In this document: positions 9,279 through 19,537 of the stretch, piece after piece
Position numbering within the stretch: position 1 is the first letter of the stretch
How the letters are laid out: the number at the start of each line of letters is the position of its first letter
Assembly (NCBI GenBank): GCA_000996275.1
Contig: LCEG01000002.1
Location: 265,246-329,245, forward strand
Reading direction: 5' to 3'
DNA: 64,000 nt
DNA from: a candidate division TM6 bacterium GW2011_GWE2_42_60
GTDB lineage: Bacteria; Babelota; Babeliae; Babelales; Babelaceae
Translations under genes and position numbers: made by a program
The notes under the pieces: model-generated
What the model was told of the DNA's origin: nothing
Databases searched by the model: none
What the model saw: only the letters and a program-made list of their open reading frames with translations

Positions 9279-11909
9279 ATGAAAAAGATATTTTACCCAT
9301 TCACTCTTATTACGCTTGCTCTTGTTTGCTCTCATATTGGTAACGCCATGGACAAGAATGCCCCCCTCAATCTCAAACCTCTTACAAAGAGGCTCTTCTC
9401 TGAAGTAGAAGAAAGCTCGTCCTCATCACAAACATCCTCGGTACGACAGAACGAGCAGGATCAAATAAAAAAAAGAAAAACCCAACAACCTCCATTACCT
9501 CCATTACAAACAACCAACACAAGCAGCTCACAAAACTTAAATAATTTGCCACAACAGAACATTATCAACACGGTTATTCAACCGGAAAATATACAACCGC
9601 AACAACCAAGCAACTCTAATCTACTCATGAGCCTTCTGTATGCCTATCTATTAAATCAACAGCCAAACAACACGGCTCATTTTAATATTTTTCAGGTTCC
9701 CAAGACTCAGCAGCTGCCACAACTGCCTCAGCAAAACTTCTTTGAACCTCAATATTATTTATCCCCGCAAGTACTTAATGGGCTATTCCGACAAGTGCCC
9801 CCCATGCCTCAAGAAAACACCTTCCAACCAAATGTATCACTGAACTTTCAGCAGACAACCGTTCAATCAATGACTACCTCATTACTGCCTTCTAACTTTA
9901 ACACTCTTGTTAAAAAGCTTTTTTCTGCAATTGAAGAAAATGACGTAAAACAAGTTGAAGCTCTCCTAAAAAATCAACCCGCTAACGTCGTCAAAAGCCT
10001 TCTCGAATCCAAATACAAGAATTCAAAAAATACCCCGCTCCATGCAGCTACGGAAAAGTCGGAAGAGATGATAACCTTGTTGTTAAAACACAATGCCCCC
10101 ACTACTCCCAAAGATATATGGGGCAATACACCTCTTCAAGAATTCATAAAAACATTCACAGAAAACAATTCAAACGACCTGCCCCTCGATATCATTAAAC
10201 TCTTCTTAGACAAAGATCCTTCTGCAATCAACTGCCCAAGTGGTAATGGAGACACACTTCTTCACTCTGTATGCAAAGACAACATCCCAAATAAAATAGC
10301 CGCGATCAAACTCCTGATCTCCTACGGCGCACTCGTCAACACTCCATCAAAAAACGACTATGGAGAAACCCCATTCCACCAGTTTATTGAGGCCTGTGAT
10401 ACCGAAACCGAAGAATCATTAAAAATGATTGCTCAATTTTTAACCATAGCACCCGATTTGGCAACTACCAAGGATAAAGGAGGGCATACTCCCTTACACT
10501 ATGCAGCTAGAAACGGTCTCTTAGAAACAACCAAACTACTCGTTCAAAACGGCGTAAAAATCGACGCGTTCACGCGCCCGGATCTTCGCTTTAGCGCTGG
10601 ATATACCCCTCTTCACTTCGCATCCGAAAACGGTAGGGAAGATGTAATCACTTTTCTTATTGAAAAAGGCGCACAAGTCAATGAACGTACCGCAAACAAC
10701 GAAACTCCGCTTCATCTTGCCACCAACAGTAACCATCGGGAAAGCGCCTCACTTCTTATTAAAAATGGCGCCAATGTTAATGCAAAAGATAATGATGGGG
10801 TAGCGCCGATCCATACAGCCGTTAACAAAATCAATCTAGAAATAGTTACGAATCTCATTACACAGGGAGCAAAAGTAGATGAACCAACGACTACAGGTTG
10901 CACACCCCTTCTCAAGGCCGCGGCCGCCCAACGCACTATTTCCATCTTCAACACCGAAGAGTCTTTGAACGAGGAAATGACGAAAATTATTCAGACGCTT
11001 ATCAACCATGGAGCCGATATGTATAAGACAGAGTGGGAAGAAAACAATACAGCGCTTCACCAACTCGTTCGAAGTACTAATCTAGACGCTATTAAATTTC
11101 TAGCCCAAAAAAAGGTGCTTAATAACGTTCAGAACCTCAAGGGAGAAACCCCCTTGCACATAATCTGCACACACGCAGAAGAGCTTACTGATGAGGACAA
11201 TAATAACTATTCAAGAGAAACAGTCCCTCAAACCGTCCAAATCCTCATCGAAAATGGGGCGATTATCAATTTACAAAACAACAAAAATCTCACTCCGCTC
11301 CAATGTGCCATACGATCCAATGACCAAAGACCGGCAATCACCCTCGTGGAAAATGGCGCAACAATAGATTTCATAAGACATGGCAACCGCAATAAGCCCT
11401 ATATACGGAATCTACCCAGAGTTCTCTCAAAATTTTTCCAAACACAACTAAAACCGGAAAAAACCACCACAGACTGTTCCCTGAAAAACACTGATTGGTT
11501 AACAGACGAAGATGCAATAGCTCAGGCTTTCCATTCTAAGAAAACAATAACGGCAAAAGAAAATGCCCCTGTGAGCACACAAGAATCTCTATTGAGAAAA
11601 CTCACATTTTGTTTATTTTTCACAGCTGACGAGATCCACAAAATAAAAATGCAATCTACGCAAAAGAACATTTTACAAAAACAATTAAATCTAACGGCTG
11701 AAGAATATAAACTCTACATGGAGCTCTTTAATTCTGATCCTAAAGAAAAACGGATTAGAACGCTCTTAGGTCTTTTGGTCGCCTCAAAAGACCTAAAGTT
11801 GTTTATACAACGGCTCAAGGAAGAAGCAGCTCACGGAAAGCCTTTTGCTTCCACTAAAAGAATAGGATTAACAAAGCATGATCTTTGCATTAATTTCACG
11901 CCTCGTTAA
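9279..11909 (+). CDS. Secreted ankyrin-repeat protein with Q/N/P-rich N-terminal region
   Basis: Signal peptide MKKIFYPFTLITLALVCSHIGNA; repeats GHTPLHYAARNGLLETTKLLVQNG, NETPLHLATNSNHRESASLLIKNGANVNAKD. Confidence 0.93.
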   Translation: MKKIFYPFTLITLALVCSHIGNAMDKNAPLNLKPLTKRLFSEVEESSSSSQTSSVRQNEQDQIKKRKTQQPPLPPLQTTNTSSSQNLNNLPQQNIINTVIQPENIQPQQPSNSNLLMSLLYAYLLNQQPNNTAHFNIFQVPKTQQLPQLPQQNFFEPQYYLSPQVLNGLFRQVPPMPQENTFQPNVSLNFQQTTVQSMTTSLLPSNFNTLVKKLFSAIEENDVKQVEALLKNQPANVVKSLLESKYKNSKNTPLHAATEKSEEMITLLLKHNAPTTPKDIWGNTPLQEFIKTFTENNSNDLPLDIIKLFLDKDPSAINCPSGNGDTLLHSVCKDNIPNKIAAIKLLISYGALVNTPSKNDYGETPFHQFIEACDTETEESLKMIAQFLTIAPDLATTKDKGGHTPLHYAARNGLLETTKLLVQNGVKIDAFTRPDLRFSAGYTPLHFASENGREDVITFLIEKGAQVNERTANNETPLHLATNSNHRESASLLIKNGANVNAKDNDGVAPIHTAVNKINLEIVTNLITQGAKVDEPTTTGCTPLLKAAAAQRTISIFNTEESLNEEMTKIIQTLINHGADMYKTEWEENNTALHQLVRSTNLDAIKFLAQKKVLNNVQNLKGETPLHIICTHAEELTDEDNNNYSRETVPQTVQILIENGAIINLQNNKNLTPLQCAIRSNDQRPAITLVENGATIDFIRHGNRNKPYIRNLPRVLSKFFQTQLKPEKTTTDCSLKNTDWLTDEDAIAQAFHSKKTITAKENAPVSTQESLLRKLTFCLFFTADEIHKIKMQSTQKNILQKQLNLTAEEYKLYMELFNSDPKEKRIRTLLGLLVASKDLKLFIQRLKEEAAHGKPFASTKRIGLTKHDLCINFTPR

Positions 11910-12035
11910 GCCTGGTATATAGAGTCACTAAGGAAATAGTGGCCTGTTGGTTTTAGATTTAAAATTTGACACCTATGTGAACATACAAGACACTAAAAAC
12001 TGTAGTAAATAACTCATAGAATTAAGGAAATAACT

Positions 12036-13466
12036 ATGAAAAATGCAAAACTGTTCTTATTTTTTCTGATTTTTAATGCATCTCTTGGCATGCCCCTCAA
12101 TGCAATGGATTCATTTAGATATTTTGTAGACCCTTATAGAAAAATCGTTCATGAGGACACGAAGAAATACCTTGCATATAGTGTAAAAGAAGATCCAAAT
12201 TTTTTTAACAAACTAGATAAAGACAATAAAAAAACCCTTCTGTACACTGCTATCGAATACGAAGATTATCCTTTGGCAGAGTTTATCATTGCCAGTGGTT
12301 CTGCAGATGTAAATGTCAAAAATCCTTGTATCAGTAGCATGTCTGAAGATATGGGTTTTGGTCCAATGGAAAGCAAAGAAGAGACGGCTCTTCATATCGC
12401 CTGCGACAAAAACAATCTAGAAATTGCAAGGCTGCTTCTTCAACAAAAAGCAGAAGTAAGCGTCAAGAATGCAGTAGAGAAAACCCCTCTCGCTATAATT
12501 TGCGAAAAAATTAATTATGAAAGGAGAAATAATTCTCAATTCAAGACGTCATTCAACAAGAAAACCGCTTTTGAAATAGTTAAGCTTCTTGCTCAAAATG
12601 CAACGACTGAAGATACAAATACATGTTTGAATGATGCATGCTCTTCCTATAGTAATAACTATAATCTTGATATCGCGAAACTTCTCCTTGAAAATGCGAA
12701 AAGCATAAAAGGATGCTCACTTAGTTTCAGCTGTTTTATGCCAAAAAATTCCGTTGGTTTTGATATCGCAAGACTTATTGTTGAGCGTGATGCTTCAACG
12801 CTTGACTCACTTCATCTAATGGGTTTACCTAGCTTGCTTAATGAACTTACTTTCGCAAAGAATCCAGACAATAAAAATTACAGTGTAAAGCCCTGTGACT
12901 TAAAATTTAAAGACTTTGTTCAGGTAACTCTTGCAAATGCAGCTAGAAAGGGAGAATTCCCATTGATAGCTCCTGAAAACAATCCTGATTTTTTGGGTTT
13001 TTGCTACCTCTTTTTGGTGCAAGACACTCAATCACGAATTAAAATCATCCAAAACTGTATGAATGTTGTTTTAGATAAGAAATTTGGATTGCAATTTATA
13101 TTGAAAAACCCACTCTCTAAAAACGAAGAAAAACTCTGTAAGACTATGTATGAAATGACGCCAAAAGCTTTATGGCTTAAAATTAATGGGTTTACTGAAG
13201 AAACGTACAATGTACGCCAAAAATTACTTTCCTTTGCTCAAGCTGCAAGCATGTCTTATGCAAAAAAAGACTCCGAAGAAGAACAAAAAAAATTGGAACC
13301 ATACAAAAAATATATCGATATTGGAATTCGGTTTGAGAAAGATAAAGTATTTAAAAAAGATAAGGACTCGAGTCCTATTATCATTATTGTGAAACGCAAA
13401 GCGTATCCAGCGTACAAGTATGGCTATAAGTACGGTAAAAACTTTAAGAACAATAAGAAAAAATAA
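12036..13466 (+). CDS. Secreted ankyrin-repeat protein (476 aa)
   Basis: Signal peptide; EETALHIACDKNNLEIARLLLQQKAEVSVKNA. Confidence 0.85.
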   Translation: MKNAKLFLFFLIFNASLGMPLNAMDSFRYFVDPYRKIVHEDTKKYLAYSVKEDPNFFNKLDKDNKKTLLYTAIEYEDYPLAEFIIASGSADVNVKNPCISSMSEDMGFGPMESKEETALHIACDKNNLEIARLLLQQKAEVSVKNAVEKTPLAIICEKINYERRNNSQFKTSFNKKTAFEIVKLLAQNATTEDTNTCLNDACSSYSNNYNLDIAKLLLENAKSIKGCSLSFSCFMPKNSVGFDIARLIVERDASTLDSLHLMGLPSLLNELTFAKNPDNKNYSVKPCDLKFKDFVQVTLANAARKGEFPLIAPENNPDFLGFCYLFLVQDTQSRIKIIQNCMNVVLDKKFGLQFILKNPLSKNEEKLCKTMYEMTPKALWLKINGFTEETYNVRQKLLSFAQAASMSYAKKDSEEEQKKLEPYKKYIDIGIRFEKDKVFKKDKDSSPIIIIVKRKAYPAYKYGYKYGKNFKNNKKK

Positions 13467-13482
13467 GCAATCTGCATGATTA

Positions 13483-13531
13483 GAATGAGAAAGGGACGGT
13501 TGTTTAGAAAACAACCGTCCCTTTCTCATTC
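13483..13531. terminator. Bidirectional terminator between convergent genes
   Basis: Perfect 23-bp arms GAATGAGAAAGGGACGGTTGTTT / AAACAACCGTCCCTTTCTCATTC, 3-nt loop. Confidence 0.85.
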
Positions 13532-13545
13532 TTTATTCCTCACTA

Positions 13546-14760
13546 TTAACCAGCATAGGCCAACGTTAATCTCGATTTTTCTTTGCAAAAAGATTCGGGA
13601 ACAAAGTTATTTTTAAAGAAAAAATTAAGAGCCCCATAGTTTAAAAGGGGACAATTACAATAAATGTTCTCGATGCCCCGCTTTTTAAGATAAGAAATTG
13701 TATACGTCAAAAGCCTTGTAGCAAACCCTTTAAAACGATCAGAGTTAAGAACAACGACCATCTTTATCTTTGCTTGAGTTATTTCGTTTTTGTAGATAAT
13801 ACAACCGCACTTACGCGTTTCACCAGAGTTATCTTGCTCCACCAGAAAATTCCCACCCCAGATACTTGAATTCTTTAATAATTTATCTAAGAGTTTTTTC
13901 GTTTTTTGCACACAAACCTTATCGCAAACATCAGCGGGAAGAGTAAAATTTTTTGGTTGGCAACAGTCATTCTCTTTGTTGTCAAAAGCAAGTTCCTTTG
14001 GCGCAAAAATCCTACTCTTAGAATAATACACCAATTGCTCCAACTTTCTAGAATGACTCTCATTAAAGGCATTATAGGGCTTTATTAGCTGGATCGATTT
14101 ATCTAAAACAGGGGAACAAATAGGGCCATTGGCCTTACGCACCTGCGCAAGGCGCTGGAAAAAAAATTGAAAGAGTTCGAGACCGTCAGAGACAGAGAGC
14201 GCATTCTCAATGGCCTTGAAAATATTCCTATCATTAAACCGCTCAAAAAGTGGATATAGAGGCAAGCATGTATGATTCTTAAGCCTGTCTTTAAGAAGAA
14301 AAAGAAGTCCAATCTTCTCTTTTTGGGTTAATGGCTCACAGAAAGAAAATCCTCCCATCCAGACACGCTCTAAAACACACGCAAGCTTATCTTCAAGATC
14401 ATCTGTTGTCATCTGATCAATTAAATCTCTCATCACGGAGGAAGATTTCAGTGGATAACAATACTTCGTCTCGCATAAAGTCTGCCACTCATTATTGACC
14501 TCGTCGTCAAACCATTTACGCACACTACTCTGATCTGAAAAAGGTAAAAAAAGCTTGGGAATCTGAATTTTCCCCATCCGTAAAAAAGGACCTTCATTAT
14601 AATACACATTAATAAAGAAGGTGTTTGCTTCTGTCATCATGGCCAACAGAGGGCTTGATAGGAAAATCGACAAAAAACTTACAAAAACAAGCGATCTATT
14701 ATGTACTCGCCGCAAAAAACCGTGTTGCATTATATCCTCAATAAAATAGTTACTTAACAA
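13546..14760 (-). CDS. Secreted protein with C-terminal GNAT-like acetyltransferase domain
   Basis: Hydrophobic N-terminus RSLVFVSFLSIFLSSPLLA; C-terminal KIKMVVVLNSDRFKGFATRLLTYTISYLKKRGIENIYCNCPLLNYGALNFFFKNNF resembles GNAT motif A/B. Confidence 0.6.
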   Translation of the reverse strand: MLSNYFIEDIMQHGFLRRVHNRSLVFVSFLSIFLSSPLLAMMTEANTFFINVYYNEGPFLRMGKIQIPKLFLPFSDQSSVRKWFDDEVNNEWQTLCETKYCYPLKSSSVMRDLIDQMTTDDLEDKLACVLERVWMGGFSFCEPLTQKEKIGLLFLLKDRLKNHTCLPLYPLFERFNDRNIFKAIENALSVSDGLELFQFFFQRLAQVRKANGPICSPVLDKSIQLIKPYNAFNESHSRKLEQLVYYSKSRIFAPKELAFDNKENDCCQPKNFTLPADVCDKVCVQKTKKLLDKLLKNSSIWGGNFLVEQDNSGETRKCGCIIYKNEITQAKIKMVVVLNSDRFKGFATRLLTYTISYLKKRGIENIYCNCPLLNYGALNFFFKNNFVPESFCKEKSRLTLAYAG

Positions 14761-14774
14761 AATATTTCTAAATT

Positions 14775-15470
14775 TTACGATAGCGCTTTTAAAACATGCG
14801 CTTTAATAATCGAAACTGTCTCTTCCCGTGAAAGAGTTGTGTTGTCGACAACATAGGCGTCTACTGCTTGCACCAAGGGCGAATGGCTCCTCGTACGATC
14901 TCGCTCATCCCGTTCTGCAACAATCTGCATACTTTCATCAAGCGAAAACAACTTTCCCAACCTCTCCTGGTCACGTTGCCAACGAGCTGCACGCACTTCT
15001 AAAGAAGCAGTCAAAAAGATTTTGCATACCGCATCAGGAAAGACAACACTCCCCGTATCCCGTCCATCTGCCACCACATTATAGAGCTTTCCAATCGAAA
15101 CCTGACGCTCTAAAACGGCATGCCGCACAGCAGGATCTGCACTACTAATGGACGACCAATTGTCAACTTCACGTGTCTTGAGAAGTCCCGTAATAGCTTT
15201 GCCTTCAAAATAGATCTGAGGTTCGCCATCTTCATATCGATATTCAAATCGATTTCCCGTCAACAAAGCATCTAAATCTTCTTTGCGCGGATGCTTAAGC
15301 TGCGTCTCATTATATCCATAATGCGTAACCAAAATCGCTGCAAGCCCACGATATAAAAGACCTGTATAGAGATAGTAAAATCCAAGCTCTTGTGCAAGCA
15401 AACGCGCAATAGTTGATTTCCCACTGGCAACCGGCCCATCAATCGTTATCACCATATTTATTTTCTCCAT
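14775..15470 (-). CDS. cmk: Cytidylate kinase
   Basis: ITIDGPVASGKSTIARLLAQELGFYYLYTGLLYRGLA ... VADGRDTGSVVFPDA. Confidence 0.95.
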   Translation of the reverse strand: MEKINMVITIDGPVASGKSTIARLLAQELGFYYLYTGLLYRGLAAILVTHYGYNETQLKHPRKEDLDALLTGNRFEYRYEDGEPQIYFEGKAITGLLKTREVDNWSSISSADPAVRHAVLERQVSIGKLYNVVADGRDTGSVVFPDAVCKIFLTASLEVRAARWQRDQERLGKLFSLDESMQIVAERDERDRTRSHSPLVQAVDAYVVDNTTLSREETVSIIKAHVLKALS

Positions 15471-17200
15471 TAAAGCGCTACATCAATTCCATGAAATTCT
15501 ACGCGACGACGTCCTTCCCAATTATTTTCTACCACATGAACTGCACACTGTATTTGCTCATTTTCAGCCTTAAGCAGAATATCAAAAAGCTCTGGCCTTC
15601 CAAAGAAAATAATGGGTTTTACCACGCCATCGGCAAAGAGCATGCAACGCACATGCTCTTCTTTAATCAATTGCGGCTTGCCAATAACCGTAGCCCCTTT
15701 TATATAAAAAACCGGCCGATCATTGCCACACCCAAACGGTTCAACATGCGCAAGATCACGCAAGAGCTTACTATTGGCCTCTTCCAAAGTTAAATCTGCA
15801 TCACACGTTAATTTTATTTTAAAATCATCTTCTTCCCAACGCTCATGGAGCACCTGCTCAACACGAGATTTGAAAAGGGAAAACTGCTCTTTTTTAAGCG
15901 AAAGTCCTGCTGCAGCTGCATGCCCACCAAATTGTAAAAGATGCTCACGCGACTCCTGCAAAACTTCAAAAATATTGACCTGAGCATTCGAACGACAGGA
16001 ACCTTTTAAAAGCCCTTGCGCTGTTTCATGAAACAAGAAGGTTGGGAGTCCATATTCAGACGCAACGCGACCTGCTGCAAGTCCAATAACTCCGGGCGGC
16101 CAGCCAAAGTGCGAAGCCATAATGGAGCGCTGATTTTCAAGCGTCAGAATACCCTGCTGTATCTGATTTTTCACCTCAGAAACAACCCCTTTTTCAACCT
16201 GTTTTCGTGCTTGATTTAATGCAAAGAGCTTTGCCCCGATACGCTCAGTCACCTCAGCATCATCACCAATTAAAAAGGCAACCGCTTCGCGTGGGTTTTC
16301 GAGGCGGCCCAAAGCATTCAATTGTGGAGTCAGAAAAAAACCAATATCAGTCGCAGAAAGCGGTTGTACCATCCGCGCATTACGCTTAAGAACCTGAAGT
16401 GCCATACTCGCACGGTCTGCTACTTTTTGTAGGCCCCGCCGTACCCAGTACCGATTTTCACTTATGAGCGGAACGACATCAGCGATTGTCCCCAAAAGCA
16501 AGAGTTCATAGACCTCTTCAGGCATATCTTTCCCTCGCTGTTCGTACAGAAGCGACATAAGCTTAAACGCTACCCCTACTCCCGCAAGTTTTTTAAATGG
16601 ATACAGACAATCACTCCGACAGGGATTAACCACCGCATAAGCTAAAGGGATATTTTCATGAGGGCGATGATGGTCAGTAATAATCAGGTCAATCCCCAAA
16701 CGGAGAGCCTCTGCTGCTGCTTCAAATGCGGTTATACCATTATCAACCGTTATAACAACACGATAGCCATTTTCAGCGGCTCGTTTGATCGTTTGAGCCG
16801 AAAGCCCATACCCATCATGAATACGATGAGGCAAAAAAAAGTTAACGCGCGCGCCAAGCGGCAAAAGTGCGGCCATCATGAGTGAAGTGGCCGTCATACC
16901 ATCGACATCATAATCACCTGCAATCAATATTTTTTCACCCTGTGATATTGCTCGATCAATCCTTTCAACAGCGCGTTCGCTATCAACAAGAAGTCGCGGA
17001 TCTGCAACATCACGCTCACGTGATGTAAACAAAAATGCTTCAAGCGCTTCAGGCGAATCGTACCCTCGTCCCACCAGTAATTGCATTACAGGGAAAGAAA
17101 GACTATACGCAAGCGCATTTTGCGCAGCTTTTATGCGTTTTTCTGGGCAAGGCAAATTCCAGAGATATTTACATCCCTGCATGCGCGTCACAATACCCAT
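15470..17200 (-). CDS. recJ: Single-stranded-DNA-specific exonuclease RecJ
   Basis: DHH motifs AGDYDVDGMTATSLM, TVDNGITAFEAA, ITDHHRP, VVNPCR; GGHAAAAGLSL. Confidence 0.96.
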   Translation of the reverse strand: MGIVTRMQGCKYLWNLPCPEKRIKAAQNALAYSLSFPVMQLLVGRGYDSPEALEAFLFTSRERDVADPRLLVDSERAVERIDRAISQGEKILIAGDYDVDGMTATSLMMAALLPLGARVNFFLPHRIHDGYGLSAQTIKRAAENGYRVVITVDNGITAFEAAAEALRLGIDLIITDHHRPHENIPLAYAVVNPCRSDCLYPFKKLAGVGVAFKLMSLLYEQRGKDMPEEVYELLLLGTIADVVPLISENRYWVRRGLQKVADRASMALQVLKRNARMVQPLSATDIGFFLTPQLNALGRLENPREAVAFLIGDDAEVTERIGAKLFALNQARKQVEKGVVSEVKNQIQQGILTLENQRSIMASHFGWPPGVIGLAAGRVASEYGLPTFLFHETAQGLLKGSCRSNAQVNIFEVLQESREHLLQFGGHAAAAGLSLKKEQFSLFKSRVEQVLHERWEEDDFKIKLTCDADLTLEEANSKLLRDLAHVEPFGCGNDRPVFYIKGATVIGKPQLIKEEHVRCMLFADGVVKPIIFFGRPELFDILLKAENEQIQCAVHVVENNWEGRRRVEFHGIDVAL

Positions 17201-17203
17201 ACT

Positions 17204-18694
17204 CTATTCAACTTTTTTGCGTAACGCAGGGAAGAGAATAACTTCGCGAATAGAGGTTGTATTGGTAAGCAGCATTACCAATCGGTCAATCCCAATCCCT
17301 ACGCCAACCGTTGGAGGCATTCCATATTCAAGAGCTTTAATAAAGTCAGCATCATAAAACATAGCTTCATCATTGCCACCAGCTCGCTCTTGTACCTGCC
17401 CCTTAAAACGATCTGATTGCTCAAATGGATCGTTCAACTCATTGTAACCGTTGCTCAATTCCATCCCCGCAATAAAGAGTTCAAATCGTGCGGCAATACC
17501 TGGATTATTATCATCACAACGAGCGAGAGGAGACGTTTCAATGGGAAAATCAACAATAAAGACAGGGTCGACAATTTTTTCTTCTGCGGTTGCTTCAAAA
17601 AGTGCATATATTTTTTGTTGGTAGGAAGCTGTTGCACAATCAATTTTGGCGCCGTTTTTACGACAAGTTGCATCAATAGCGGCTGGCTCCAACGCAGATT
17701 CGCTCAAGCCTCCAAATTCAAGGACAGCTTGAAGCGGGCTCAGGCGGCGGATATTGTTAAAATTAATCGTTCTTTCACCATACGGAATCTGTAAAGAACC
17801 ACAAATATCCATAGTGACTTCACGCAAGAGATGCGTCACAAAATCCATAATAAAGTGGTAATCACGATGCGCAGTATAAAACTCAAGCATGGTAAATTCC
17901 GGATTGTGCCGAGTCGAAATTCCCTCATTCCTAAAGCTTCGATTGATTTCATAGACACGCTCAAACCCACCCACAATAAGCCGCTTTAGATAAAGTTCAG
18001 GCGCTATGCGAAGATAAAAATCAGAATCAAGCGCATTGTGATGCGTCACAAAAGGACGTGCTGCCGCTCCCCCTGGAATAGGATGAAGCATGGGCGTTTC
18101 AACTTCAAGATAGTGATTTTGCTCTAAAAAATTCCGGATAAAAGAAATAATTTTTGACCGTCGCTCAAAGCGCAAGCGTGTCTCTGGACTCGTCATAAGA
18201 TCAAGATAGCGTTGACGATATTTTATCTCTGCATCAACAAGACCATGAAATTTTTCAGGAAGCGGTTGCAAGCACTTACTCAGAAGTTCCATCTTATCCA
18301 CACGGAGGGTAAGTTCACCCGCCTTAGTAATAAAAGACTCCCCAGAAACCCAAATAAGATCGCCAGAATCAACAAACTCCTTGAAAAACGCATAGACCTG
18401 TTCACCCACAACATCTTCTTTAATATAAAGTTGCAAGCGCCCTGATCCATCCTGTAAATGGCAAAAAGAAGCCTTCCCGTGGCCACGAATCGTCATAATA
18501 CGCCCTGCAAGTGAGCCGACAATACCTTCTCCACCTTCTAATACTTGCTGACATGAAAGAGTAACATCATGCTTTGATGCCCATGGCTTTAGTCCCTTAA
18601 CACGAAGTGCCTTAACCTTCTCGGTACGTGCTTCGTGTTCTGCACTCTCGTGCCGCTCTTTTTCATGAGTTTCAACAGATGCTCTTTCAGTCAT
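17204..18694 (-). CDS. lysS: Lysyl-tRNA synthetase, class II
   Basis: RYRQRYLDLMTSPETRLRFERRSKIISFIR, FVTHHNALDSDFYLRIAPELYLKRLIVGGFERVYEINRSFRNEGISTRHNPEFTMLE. Confidence 0.97.
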   Translation of the reverse strand: MTERASVETHEKERHESAEHEARTEKVKALRVKGLKPWASKHDVTLSCQQVLEGGEGIVGSLAGRIMTIRGHGKASFCHLQDGSGRLQLYIKEDVVGEQVYAFFKEFVDSGDLIWVSGESFITKAGELTLRVDKMELLSKCLQPLPEKFHGLVDAEIKYRQRYLDLMTSPETRLRFERRSKIISFIRNFLEQNHYLEVETPMLHPIPGGAAARPFVTHHNALDSDFYLRIAPELYLKRLIVGGFERVYEINRSFRNEGISTRHNPEFTMLEFYTAHRDYHFIMDFVTHLLREVTMDICGSLQIPYGERTINFNNIRRLSPLQAVLEFGGLSESALEPAAIDATCRKNGAKIDCATASYQQKIYALFEATAEEKIVDPVFIVDFPIETSPLARCDDNNPGIAARFELFIAGMELSNGYNELNDPFEQSDRFKGQVQERAGGNDEAMFYDADFIKALEYGMPPTVGVGIGIDRLVMLLTNTTSIREVILFPALRKKVE

Positions 18695-18926
18695 GGCAGC
18701 TCCTTGTAAAGACCAAAATACTTATTGTGATATGCGCGTCTAAGCCTACCATATTTTTATTCTGCAGAAAATAGCTCTTCTTTACGCTATTCTTCCCACC
18801 ATCTCTTTGAAATTATTTCAAATAACTATTGTTTTTTTAGACGTACATAGGATAGACTTAAGAATGTGGAGGGGAAGCTTCACCAAAGAATTTTTTCAAT
18901 CTTTACTCATCAAAACAAGGAGTTTT

Positions 18927-19469
18927 ATGAATACTTTTTTTAAACGCCTGCTCGTGGTAGGTTTTGCGTTCGTGCCTGTTTGCTTAAGCGCTTCTGAGCC
19001 GATGTCAGCACAGCTCACTTATACACAGCCCGTTTCGTTCCCTACCAGCGGAACACGAACCAGTATCTTTGTAGATAACAAGACCAGTACCGAATTTCTT
19101 ATTGAGATTCCAGGCTTCGACTTACAAATAGTTACAGCAGGTCAGAGTATGCAGGTTTTTGCTATTTCACCACAGAACGTAGCTATTGGGCGAAACACCA
19201 CTCCCCATTTTACCTTCAAAATTATCATTAATGGCGTTGATATCACCATTGATTGCTGGAGTAGCTCTTTCGGCGGCGGTAGGGGTGCTGGTGTCCGTGT
19301 TAATAATTCTGTTTACACAGAACGAAACGCCGCTGTTGCTGGTATTTCATCAGAACATTATAAAACAAATGTGTATGGCGTGGCATATGACGTTGAAGTA
19401 CAAGTTTATCCATACCGTGACCGTGATATTTTTAATGCGGACATTAGAATCATCATCAAGCCAGCGTAA
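18927..19469 (+). CDS. Hypothetical secreted protein
   Basis: ATG 18927 gives signal peptide MNTFFKRLLVVGFAFVPVCLSASE; the track ORF begins at 18807. Confidence 0.7.
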   Translation: MNTFFKRLLVVGFAFVPVCLSASEPMSAQLTYTQPVSFPTSGTRTSIFVDNKTSTEFLIEIPGFDLQIVTAGQSMQVFAISPQNVAIGRNTTPHFTFKIIINGVDITIDCWSSSFGGGRGAGVRVNNSVYTERNAAVAGISSEHYKTNVYGVAYDVEVQVYPYRDRDIFNADIRIIIKPA

Positions 19470-19485
19470 TTTCCCAAGCAGACTT

Positions 19486-19531
19486 AAAAGAAGAGAGGCA
19501 ATGTTATTTGCAACATTGCCTCTCTTCTTTT
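19486..19531. terminator. Bidirectional terminator
   Basis: AAAAGAAGAGAGGCAATGTT / AACATTGCCTCTCTTCTTTT perfect arms. Confidence 0.85.
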
Positions 19532-19537
19532 TGTTAA

